Positions 7,282-13,277 of a stretch of 16,682 nucleotides of DNA are shown here, in pieces (position 1 is the first letter of the stretch; each line of letters starts with the position of its first letter). The notes beneath the pieces were generated by a model. That model saw nothing but the letters and a program-made list of their open reading frames with translations, was not told where the DNA came from and searched no databases. The stretch comes from an uncultured Roseburia sp. (GTDB taxonomy: Bacteria; Bacillota_A; Clostridia; Lachnospirales; Lachnospiraceae): the NCBI GenBank assembly GCA_900753715.1, contig CAAEAE010000070.1, positions 1 to 16,682 on the forward strand. The letters run 5' to 3'. A program made the translations under genes and the position numbers.

Positions 7282-8538
7282 CTATTTAGTCTGCGTACTT
7301 TCTCTGTCGTTTAAAATTTCCTCGCAGGTCTCTTGAAATATCTGTAAGGACTCGAGCGGATGCCCGCTAAAATCAAACAATGCCTGATTGTCCCAGGAGC
7401 TTCCGCCGTAATATTTCCCTGCATCATCCGGGTCGTAGGACGCCGCATAACTGCTCGCCCAGCCGCTTCCATAAGTCTCCCAGAGCTTCTGGTTTGCCGC
7501 AAGCTCTTCCGCTTTTCCCACCGGAATCCAGGCTCCTTCCCAGTAGAATACGCCGAGCATCTCTTCCCCTGCTGCTGCCGCAGACAGCATCACATCACGG
7601 ATGCAGTCCGCCTGTCCTTTCACCGTTGCCGGATATCCTGTCACCGGCTCCGCATCGGAAATACTGTTTGCCGAGCCATCCCCATCCTCCGTCGTATACG
7701 GATAGGAGGTCTCAAGCACTGCCGTTTTTTTGCCGTAAGTCCCGCTTATCTCCTGCAAAACCCTTGTGAGATTTTGCATGCTTCCATGCCAGCTCGGATA
7801 ATAGGATACGCCAAATACGTCGTAATCGACATCGTATTCCTCCAGTGTTTTCGGATAGTTTAAAATCAATGGATATTGTTCTATGTTTGTAAAATGAACT
7901 GCAATCTGAATTTCTTTTCCAGATTCTGCTGCCACCTCACGCACTGCCACACCTGCATTATTTAAAAGTGCACAAATGTATGTCCAGTCTGTCTCGCCGC
8001 AGAGTCCATTGTTAATTTCATTCCCAATCTGAACCATTCCAACATCTGCCCCTGCATCCAGAATGGTGTTAAGGCTTTCCTTCGTATAATCATAAATCGC
8101 CTGTTCTTTTTGGGCTTCTGTAAAATCTGCCCACGCCTTTGGCACCATCTGCTTCGATGGATCCGCCCAGAAATCAGAATAATGGAAATCCACCAGAAGC
8201 TTCATTCCGTATTTCGCCGCTCTTGCCCCGATTTCTGCCGCCTTTGAAGCATCACAGTTTCCGCCGCCATATCCGTTTCCGTCCGCATCATAAGGATTAT
8301 TCCACACGCGCACGCGGATATAATTAATACCCGCATCGGAGAGGACTTCAAAAAGGTCCGCCTGTTCTCCTGCTTCATTGTAATAAACGACGCCGCTCTC
8401 CTCCTCCGCAAGCATGCTTGATACGTCCATTCCGCAGATAAAATCCACTGTCTGCTCTGATGTTTTTCCGCAGGCAGCAAGCCCAAATGTAACCGCCAGT
8501 GCAAATAGCAGCACCAAAAAACGTTTTGTCTTTTTCAT
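7282..8538 (-). CDS. GH53 arabinogalactan endo-beta-1,4-galactanase, lipoprotein
   Basis: The enzyme cuts beta-1,4-galactan side chains of pectin (type I arabinogalactan) outside the cell. The chosen start at 8538 gives 418 residues. A basic, hydrophobic signal with lipobox LAAC puts the lipid-bound cysteine at C23. A frame extension to 8601 exists but runs over the promoter and would bury the signal peptide. The GH53 (beta/alpha)8 domain shows INYIRVRVWNNPYD, LLVDFHYSDFWADP, the acid/base glutamate E174 in QIGNEINNG, and the nucleophile E276 in LETSYPY. An AGAGGAAG ribosome binding site precedes the ATG, and the gene has its own promoter. No transporter, beta-galactosidase or LacI-type regulator lies next to it, unlike typical gan operons. 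Confidence 0.94.
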   Translation of the reverse strand: MKKTKRFLVLLFALAVTFGLAACGKTSEQTVDFICGMDVSSMLAEEESGVVYYNEAGEQADLFEVLSDAGINYIRVRVWNNPYDADGNGYGGGNCDASKAAEIGARAAKYGMKLLVDFHYSDFWADPSKQMVPKAWADFTEAQKEQAIYDYTKESLNTILDAGADVGMVQIGNEINNGLCGETDWTYICALLNNAGVAVREVAAESGKEIQIAVHFTNIEQYPLILNYPKTLEEYDVDYDVFGVSYYPSWHGSMQNLTRVLQEISGTYGKKTAVLETSYPYTTEDGDGSANSISDAEPVTGYPATVKGQADCIRDVMLSAAAAGEEMLGVFYWEGAWIPVGKAEELAANQKLWETYGSGWASSYAASYDPDDAGKYYGGSSWDNQALFDFSGHPLESLQIFQETCEEILNDRESTQTK

Positions 8539-8572
8539 AAACAATCTTCCTCTTTCCTTCTTCGATATGTTT

Positions 8573-8601
8573 ATTATAGTGGTACGGTACGCTTCCCACA
8601 A
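8573..8601 (-). promoter_or_regulatory. Sigma-A promoter of the GH53 gene
   Basis: On the minus strand TTGTGG (8601-8596), a 17-base spacer and the consensus TATAAT (8578-8573) form a clear promoter. The leader would be about 28 bases long. Confidence 0.7.
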
Positions 8602-8611
8602 GAAATTTCTC

Positions 8612-8638
8612 TGTCATTATTGTCTTAATTGTCAGATT
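8612..8638. repeat. Three TGTC direct repeats, 9-bp period, upstream of the GH53 promoter
   Basis: TGTCATTAT, TGTCTTAAT and TGTCAGATT follow each other without gaps; the TGTC cores are at 8612, 8621 and 8630. They lie about 10 to 36 bases beyond the GH53 -35, in the position of an activator site, and also lie between two divergent promoters. A 9-base step is close to a helical turn, but no regulator is recognised. Confidence 0.4.
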
Positions 8639-8705
8639 TTTATATATTATCCGTACAATAAGTTAATTTATTTTAAATATTTTTCTATTTTTTCTGATTT
8701 AACTA

Positions 8706-8734
8706 TTGACATTTTAATTAATATGCGTTAATAT
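8706..8734 (+). promoter_or_regulatory. Near-perfect sigma-A promoter without an obvious gene
   Basis: TTGACA (8706-8711), a 17-base spacer and TAATAT (8729-8734) make this the best promoter in the window. The about 55 bases upstream are very rich in A and T runs, like an UP element. It faces right, away from the GH53 gene, and the next downstream gene on this strand is absent: it drives only the short unit at about 8741-8902. Confidence 0.75.
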
Positions 8735-8778
8735 ACAATCAAACAAAGAGATAAGAACAAGGAAGAACAAATACAACC

Positions 8779-8847
8779 GAAAGGAAGGTACAAACCACCA
8801 GAAACAAAATGAATTACCCCGTAATTTAAGAAAGAGAGGTACAGTCC
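8779..8847 (+). repeat. Imperfect 18-base direct repeat inside the small transcript
   Basis: GAAAGGAAGGTACAAACC (8779-8796) and GAAAGAGAGGTACAGTCC (8830-8847) agree at 14 of 18 positions and share GGTACA. Each carries a ribosome-binding-site-like purine run, and the copies start 51 bases apart. This looks like duplication of a translation-start region, or two related binding sites. Confidence 0.5.
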
Positions 8848-8867
8848 CATGGACGAAATAATTTAAA

Positions 8868-8902
8868 GGCGGCATTGAAAAATGATTTCAATGCCGCCTT
8901 TT
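8868..8902. terminator. Strong terminator, shared by the small transcript and the L,D-transpeptidase gene
   Basis: GGCGGCATTGAAA and TTTCAATGCCGCC are perfect 13-base arms around a five-base loop (8868-8898), with TTTT following on the plus strand. On the minus strand TTTAAATTATTT follows. It lies 15 bases past the L,D-transpeptidase stop and so can end that operon as well. Confidence 0.85.
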
Positions 8903-8913
8903 CATGTCCTGTT

Positions 8914-9837
8914 TTATTCCATCCAGGGATTATTTTCATCCGGGTCTGTCGGATCCCAGCCACGTTTTACATCATCCGCATCAATCTTTACCGCCTCCGG
9001 TTTGCCTAGCGGTCCCGGGTCTTCGTCATCATAAATCTCCACCGAGGTTCCGGACGGACAGTTATCTGCAATCCATTTAGCGTCCTCCGTCGTCAGACGT
9101 ACACAGCCCATGGATGCCTGCTGCCCTAACTTATTGTATTTGTCCGTGCAGAGATTGTCATTCGACTTTGTATAATACGGAACAGAATGGAACAGAATCG
9201 CACCGTGGATTCTTGTTGCATACTGTCCGTAAACACCGCCGTATAGTTCCCGCCAGCGGTATTTTGTCGATATCTGATAAGTTCCGCTCGGTGTCGCATT
9301 ATATAATCCCGTCGAGCAGACCATCGCCTTATAAGGAATTGTGTATTCCCCGTTTTCGTCAGGCGTGTAAACCGTAATGCAGTTCTGCATGCGGTTGATT
9401 TTGATATAATAAGGGAACGCTGCCGTAACATCCGGTGTTTCAATCGCTTCCGATGTTTCAGTCGCTTCCGGTGTTTCCGCAGCCTCAGTCTCCCGCATTT
9501 CTGTAGCATCCACCGTTTCTGATGTTTCCACTACTTCTGTGGGTTCAATCGCCTCTGTCTCCGTGATTTCCACCACTTCTGCCGCTTCCGGCGGTGTCCC
9601 ATCTTCCCCCTGCTTTGGCTGCTCCAAAAGCTCGTTTTGGGCACTGTCATCCAGTGCAAGTTCTTCTCTCTGGTACTCTTTTAACCAGTTATTTTCCTGC
9701 CCGACAAACACGGCAAGAACCGGCACCTCTTCCTCTAATTCCAGCGTCACATACTCAACTGCCGTGAGTGCTGCAAGAAACAGGGTTCCAAAAAGAATCA
9801 GAATACACACGCACCTGTTTCCAAGCCATTTCCCCAT
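8914..9837 (-). CDS. Membrane-anchored L,D-transpeptidase (YkuD domain)
   Basis: L,D-transpeptidases form 3-3 cross-links between diaminopimelate residues of peptidoglycan, or attach proteins to it, outside the membrane. Of 307 residues, about 9-27 form a membrane segment without a clear cleavage site, so the enzyme is probably anchored. Residues about 87-138 are a low-complexity Glu/Thr/Ala linker. The YkuD domain spans about 142-265, with H217 in LFHSVPY and the catalytic C245 in ASMGCVRL, the family's [ST]-x-G-C-[hydrophobic]-R signature. After it comes an acidic tail ending NPWME. The start follows the aspartate kinase stop by 16 bases with AAAGGA upstream, so both share a transcript. An L,D-transpeptidase role is firm; the specific reaction is not. 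Confidence 0.92.
   Translation of the reverse strand: MGKWLGNRCVCILILFGTLFLAALTAVEYVTLELEEEVPVLAVFVGQENNWLKEYQREELALDDSAQNELLEQPKQGEDGTPPEAAEVVEITETEAIEPTEVVETSETVDATEMRETEAAETPEATETSEAIETPDVTAAFPYYIKINRMQNCITVYTPDENGEYTIPYKAMVCSTGLYNATPSGTYQISTKYRWRELYGGVYGQYATRIHGAILFHSVPYYTKSNDNLCTDKYNKLGQQASMGCVRLTTEDAKWIADNCPSGTSVEIYDDEDPGPLGKPEAVKIDADDVKRGWDPTDPDENNPWME
9424..9579 (-). repeat. Low-complexity Glu/Thr/Ala-rich coding repeat in the L,D-transpeptidase
   Basis: Residues about 87-138 of the transpeptidase repeat variants of T-E-x-x-E-A/V-x-E-T in imperfect steps. In the DNA this shows as degenerate copies of GTTTC-N6-CTTCCG-like units, for example at 9438-9475. It would act as an extended acidic spacer that holds the catalytic domain away from the membrane. 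Such tracts can change length between strains. Confidence 0.6.
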
Positions 9838-9853
9838 AAATACCCGTTCCTTT

Positions 9854-11173
9854 TTATAACTGGGTCACAACGAAAATATCATAGATTGCACGGATGGCAG
9901 CTTCAAAATCGTTGTTGCTGACACCGATGATAATATTTAACTCAGAGGAACCCTGATCAATCATCTTTACATTGATATTGGCATGTGCCAGTGCAGAAAA
10001 GATTCGTCCGGCTGTACCACGGGTAGACTTCATACCTCGTCCAACTACAGCTATCAGTGCAAGGTCACTTTCCAGTTCAATACTGTCCGGCTTTGCAAGA
10101 CGGTGAATGGCGGAAATGACAGACTGCTCTTTTCCCTCAAATTCCGGCTGATGGACAAAGATGGTCATCGTATCAATTCCGGATGGCATATGCTCAAAGG
10201 ATATTCCGTTTTCCTCAAATGCGCTTAAGACTTTTCTTCCGAATCCGACCTCGGAATTCATCATATCCTTGTCGATGTTGACAGAGACAAATCCCTTCTT
10301 TCCTGCGATACCGGTAATCGTATACTGTGACTGGTGGCAGGTGCTCTCTACAATCCAGGTTCCCGGTGCATCCGGGTCATTGGTGTTGCGGATGTTAATC
10401 GGGATTCCGGCTTTTCTGACCGGGAAGATTGCATCCTCATGAAGTACGCTTGCACCCATGTAGGCAAGCTCACGAAGCTCACGGTAGGTGATGGTCTTAA
10501 TCGGCACCGGATTTTTGATGATTCTCGGGTCAGCCACAAGGCAGCCGGAAACATCCGTCCAGTTCTCGTAGCAGCTTGCATGAACCGCCTTTGCCACGAT
10601 AGAGCCTGTGATATCAGAACCGCCGCGGGAAAATGTCTTTACCGTTCCATCCGGCAGGGAGCCATAAAATCCAGGTACAACGGCACACTCAATGTTCTCT
10701 AAACGCTCTGAAAGAACCTTGTTGGTCTTATCTGCATCAAAATTTCCTTCTTCGTCAAAGAAAATTACCTCTGCTGCATCCACGAACTCGTAGTCCAAGT
10801 ATTTTGCCATGACAATACCGTTTAAATATTCTCCGCGGGATGCCGCATAGTCTACTCCCGCTTTATTCTTGAAGTTTTCACTGATTTTTTTGAATTCATC
10901 TTCCAGGGATAATTTCAGATTCAGTCCGTTGATAATCGTATCATAACGGTCTTTAATCTTCATGAGCTGTATGCGGAAATCTTCCTCTGCCTCCACGAGT
11001 CTGTAGCACTCATAGAGCATATCCGTCACCTTGGTATCCTTTGGAGTTCTCTTGCCCGGAGCGCTTGGCACTACATATCTGCGTTCTTTGTCAGCGTGAA
11101 TAATCTTCCCCACCTTTGCAAACTGTTCTGCGCTTGCTAAGGAACTGCCACCGAATTTCACAACTTTTATCAT
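9854..11173 (-). CDS. Aspartate kinase (YclM/AK III-like, with two ACT domains)
   Basis: The enzyme phosphorylates L-aspartate, the first step to lysine, diaminopimelate, threonine and methionine. The 439 residues begin with the kinase motif KFGGSS (6-11) and contain SAPGK, DTKVTDML, FSRGGSDITGSI (181-192) and TYRELRELAYMGASVLHEDA. Two ACT regulatory domains follow, near 295-360 (with GFGRKVLSAFEENGISFEH) and 371-439 (with NVKMIDQGSSELNIIIGV), so feedback control by lysine or threonine is expected. Overall it resembles Bacillus YclM more than the DapG enzyme of the spoVF operon. The start at 11173 has GGAGG 11 bases upstream; an in-frame ATG at 11191 has a cramped ribosome binding site. It shares a transcript with the L,D-transpeptidase. 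Other annotations may call it lysC. Confidence 0.95.
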   Translation of the reverse strand: MIKVVKFGGSSLASAEQFAKVGKIIHADKERRYVVPSAPGKRTPKDTKVTDMLYECYRLVEAEEDFRIQLMKIKDRYDTIINGLNLKLSLEDEFKKISENFKNKAGVDYAASRGEYLNGIVMAKYLDYEFVDAAEVIFFDEEGNFDADKTNKVLSERLENIECAVVPGFYGSLPDGTVKTFSRGGSDITGSIVAKAVHASCYENWTDVSGCLVADPRIIKNPVPIKTITYRELRELAYMGASVLHEDAIFPVRKAGIPINIRNTNDPDAPGTWIVESTCHQSQYTITGIAGKKGFVSVNIDKDMMNSEVGFGRKVLSAFEENGISFEHMPSGIDTMTIFVHQPEFEGKEQSVISAIHRLAKPDSIELESDLALIAVVGRGMKSTRGTAGRIFSALAHANINVKMIDQGSSELNIIIGVSNNDFEAAIRAIYDIFVVTQL

Positions 11174-11215
11174 TTTCTCACAATCCTCCATCTGCCTCTA
11201 TCGTCACTCATAGGC

Positions 11216-11238
11216 GGCAGCCGGCAGTCTGCTGCCGG
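11216..11238 (-). other. GC-rich hairpin in the aspartate kinase leader
   Basis: On the minus strand CCGGCAG-CAGA-CTGCCGG (11238-11221) is a perfect 7-bp hairpin. GGCAGC and GCTGCC (11236-11216) can form an alternative 6-bp stem that excludes it. The pair lies about 45 bases before the start codon in a leader of about 90 bases. No T-tract follows, so it is not a terminator. The leader is too short for a lysine riboswitch. It may tune translation or RNA stability. Confidence 0.4.
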
Positions 11239-11269
11239 GCACCGTCAAATTCTTTGGCTAATGATATAT

Positions 11270-11297
11270 ATATTATCATAAATGCAAGATACGTCAA
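11270..11297 (-). promoter_or_regulatory. Sigma-A promoter of the aspartate kinase operon
   Basis: On the minus strand TTGACG (11297-11292), a 16-base spacer and TAATAT (11275-11270) form a good promoter just past the LysM gene stop. An ATTTGACG octamer that includes the -35 is repeated downstream (11250-11243) without a matching -10. Confidence 0.6.
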
Positions 11298-11313
11298 ATG
11301 CTTTTTCTCAAAT

Positions 11314-12057
11314 TTATCGCGCCATCAGCCCCATGGTAAAGTGGTCTGCCATTTCAAGCGCCTGTTTTTCGATGTCACGGAACGTATCAATGCTCTGCGC
11401 ATACTCCCCGTTTATCTGCTGCTCGATTTCTTCTCTCGTCAAATCGAGGTGGTTTAAGAGCATATTGCGGGTTTCTCTTCCGCCAAAATACGGGTTTACA
11501 TTGGCAAGTAATGCTGCAATCTGGTTGGCATTTGCATACCAGTTTCTGATTAACTCGTCATACCCTTCCATATTGCCGGATTTTAAGCTCTGCATTACCT
11601 CTCCGGTCATCTCCACATGCTCAACTAAGAGATTCCGAAGCTGTCTTGTCACTGCAATCGGAAGATATTTTGCAAATACATCTGTAATCTCGTCTGCTGT
11701 CTGCACCGCACGCTCACCAAGAAGCTGCACATCTGGTGTATCGGCAGCGACCGCCATAAGCAGCATCCGCATCCAGTAAACATGAGACAGCCATGCTAAG
11801 CGCATATCCTCCCGAAGCGAGTTTTCATTCCGGTTACCGGTAGTTTCTCCCGGCATCTGCGTCTGTCCCGGCCGGACCTCCATCTCATAGTCCTCTCCCG
11901 GACACACATTCATGCGCATCCCAATCTGAAGGTTGTAAGGGTTCACACCCGGATTTCCGAGAATCAGTTCGTCGACAGTTGTCTTGTACTGACGCGAAAT
12001 CTTATAGAGGGAATCGCCCTCCTGCACAATGTGTACTATTCTGTTCTGACAATACAT
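11314..12057 (-). CDS. LysM protein with C-terminal helical domain, no signal peptide
   Basis: The 247-residue protein starts with one LysM domain (about 7-52: VHIVQEGDSLYKISRQYKT), which binds peptidoglycan-type glycans. A Pro/Gly/Asn linker follows, then a helical domain (about 80-247). I recognise this second domain as a clostridial family of unknown function, sometimes poorly labelled. It has three similar histidine-centred helices, at H92 (SHVYWMR), H147 (EHVEMTG) and H203 (NHLDLTR), the segment NWYANANQIAALLANVNPYF (172-191) and the ending EKQALEMADHFTMGL. There is no signal peptide or membrane segment. In sporulating Firmicutes, LysM proteins lacking signals (SafA, SpoVID) act on the spore surface from the mother cell, and a sigma-K-like promoter lies upstream here, so a spore role is a reasonable inference. 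The ribosome binding site (TGGGA) is weak, but an in-frame stop four codons upstream fixes the start. Confidence 0.8.
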   Translation of the reverse strand: MYCQNRIVHIVQEGDSLYKISRQYKTTVDELILGNPGVNPYNLQIGMRMNVCPGEDYEMEVRPGQTQMPGETTGNRNENSLREDMRLAWLSHVYWMRMLLMAVAADTPDVQLLGERAVQTADEITDVFAKYLPIAVTRQLRNLLVEHVEMTGEVMQSLKSGNMEGYDELIRNWYANANQIAALLANVNPYFGGRETRNMLLNHLDLTREEIEQQINGEYAQSIDTFRDIEKQALEMADHFTMGLMAR

Positions 12058-12088
12058 ATCGTCCCATTACCACTTTGTTTCTCCCTAT

Positions 12089-12115
12089 CATCTTATGCTG
12101 CTTTTTGCACAAGGT
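12089..12115 (-). promoter_or_regulatory. Sigma-K-like promoter upstream of the LysM gene
   Basis: On the minus strand AC (12115-12114), 16 bases and CATAAGATG (12097-12089) match AC-N16/17-CATAnnnTA except for the last base. It lies in the 74-base gap between lrgB and the LysM gene, where no good sigma-A promoter is seen. The same layout is found at dpaAB. Confidence 0.45.
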
Positions 12116-12131
12116 GACTTTCCCGCTCTCT

Positions 12132-12824
12132 TTAGAGAAAATTTGCAAAAATAGGGGCGGCAACTACCGTCAGAAGTCCTGCTACCGCGATGGAAAGACT
12201 GCTCATTGCACCTTCCACCTCACCAATTTCCATTGCTCTTGCCGTTCCGACCGCATGCGCCGCAGAACCGATTGCAATTCCTTTTGCCACCGGCTCTTCA
12301 ATCTTAAACAGTTTGCATACCGCCTCTGCAATCACATTGCCGAGCACTCCCGTGACGACAATCACCGCCACGGTAATCGTCACATAACCGCCAAGTTCCT
12401 CCGAAACACCCATTCCAATCGCCGTCGTGATGGACTTTGGAAGCAGTGTGACATATACCTTGTGGTCGAGGTGAAACAGATAGGAAAGCACCAGCACACA
12501 TAAAACACTTGTGACCACTCCGGATAATAATCCGGCAAGAATTGCCTTCACATTCTTTTTGAGAAGCTCCACCTGCTCATACAAAGGAATTGCCAGACAG
12601 ACCGTCGCCGGTGTCAATAAATAACTGATGTATTTTGCACCCTCATTATATTTTTCATACGGAATCTGGAATGCCAGCAGAAACAGAATCACTGCCACAA
12701 TGGAGACCAGAAGGGGGTTTATAATATCCAGTTTTAATTTTTTCTTTAACAGAACCCCAATTTCATATGTAAGAACGCTGATTGCAACGCCAAAAAAGAC
12801 CGACTCATTTAAAAATTCTTTCAT
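12132..12824 (-). CDS. lrgB: LrgB/CidB-type membrane protein
   Basis: LrgB is the large integral membrane partner of the holin-like LrgA. The pair is tied to control of murein hydrolase activity and lysis in Staphylococcus and to pyruvate uptake in Bacillus and Streptococcus. The 230 residues form several hydrophobic segments across the whole length. The family's conserved parts are LPKSITTAIGMGVSEELGG and GSAAHAVGTARAMEIGEVEG. The start at 12824 is chosen because GGGAG lies upstream and the ATG overlaps the lrgA stop (ATGA), a sign of coupled translation; a longer frame to 12953 only reads through lrgA. Whether the pair moves pyruvate or affects lysis here cannot be told. Confidence 0.92.
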   Translation of the reverse strand: MKEFLNESVFFGVAISVLTYEIGVLLKKKLKLDIINPLLVSIVAVILFLLAFQIPYEKYNEGAKYISYLLTPATVCLAIPLYEQVELLKKNVKAILAGLLSGVVTSVLCVLVLSYLFHLDHKVYVTLLPKSITTAIGMGVSEELGGYVTITVAVIVVTGVLGNVIAEAVCKLFKIEEPVAKGIAIGSAAHAVGTARAMEIGEVEGAMSSLSIAVAGLLTVVAAPIFANFL

Positions 12825-13183
12825 GACTGCTCCCTTCCTTTGGTGTGACGCATCACAGACTGGGTAACTCTTCCTGATACCGCCATTACTATGACTGTAG
12901 ATACCACCATAATTGCAAGCACCGGCACAAAAATCGGGCGCAGGGCATCCCATGATTCGATTAAACCGACGCCCGCCGGAACAAACAGAATCGGCATAAT
13001 CTCAATGAGAAATTTCCCGGTCTCCTTTACCGCCTCAAGCGGAATGATATGAAATTCCAGTGCAAGAAACAGCAGTACCAGCCCGTAGATGCTCGCCGGC
13101 ACCGGAAGCGGAAGCAGTTCCTTTAAAAGCTCCCCCATAAATGAAATCAGCAGAATAATTAAAAACTGTCGGATGTATTTCAT
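12821..13183 (-). CDS. lrgA: LrgA/CidA-type holin-like membrane protein
   Basis: LrgA is the small holin-like partner of LrgB. The 120 residues hold about four membrane segments: FLIILLISFMGELL, SIYGLVLLFLALEF, FLIEIMPILFVPAGVGLI and FVPVLAIMVVSTVIVMAVSG. The family signature LPVPASIYGLVLLF and the PAGVGLIE segment are present. The ATG at 13183 has AGAGG eight bases upstream, and the length matches the family; the longer frame to 13372 overlaps the end of the neighbouring gene and is rejected. No LytSR two-component system, the usual regulator, is seen next to it. Confidence 0.92.
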   Translation of the reverse strand: MKYIRQFLIILLISFMGELLKELLPLPVPASIYGLVLLFLALEFHIIPLEAVKETGKFLIEIMPILFVPAGVGLIESWDALRPIFVPVLAIMVVSTVIVMAVSGRVTQSVMRHTKGREQS

Positions 13184-13216
13184 AAAAATGCCTCTTTCCT
13201 CTTTTATAATGTAAAA

Positions 13217-13247
13217 TTTCAATTCATTATAATAGCAGTATTTGAAA
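13217..13247 (-). promoter_or_regulatory. Possible lrgAB promoter region within a TTTCAA/TTGAAA dyad
   Basis: A consensus TATAAT on the minus strand (13231-13226) lies about 43 bases before lrgA, but no -35 is found at 16-18 bases. The -10 is flanked by the inverted arms TTTCAA (13217-13222) and TTGAAA (13242-13247), which may be an operator or chance in AT-rich DNA. An activator-dependent promoter would fit the missing -35. Confidence 0.3.
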
Positions 13248-13277
13248 GGATGCACAATGCGATTTTTCGACAGATTT

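Larger units (their letters stand above)
8741..8902 (+). ncRNA. Candidate small RNA or leftover mRNA leader with minute ORFs
   Basis: The stretch from the predicted start near 8741 to the terminator is about 160 bases, poor in pyrimidines and rich in CAA and AAG runs like an unstructured, well-translated leader. It holds two minute reading frames: 8809-8829 (MNYPVI), with a poorly placed AAGGAAGG, and 8849-8866 (MDEII), with GAGAGG nine bases upstream, which is good spacing. The second ends two bases before a strong terminator hairpin. It may be a small RNA, a peptide-coding or sensing transcript, or the remains of a gene whose body was deleted. No known RNA family is recognised. The end points are inferred from promoter and terminator only. 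Confidence 0.45.

Noticed and set aside
8539..8601. Longer GH53 protein starting at 8601
   Set aside because: It covers the -10 and -35 of the promoter and would place 21 polar residues before a textbook lipoprotein signal.
11174..11263. Lysine riboswitch ahead of aspartate kinase
   Set aside because: The leader is about 90 nt, about half the size of the riboswitch, and lacks its multi-helix layout and a terminator stem.
12825..12953. Longer LrgB starting at 12953
   Set aside because: It reads out of frame through lrgA. The ATGA overlap with GGGAG at 12824 fixes the start, and the shorter protein has the usual family length.
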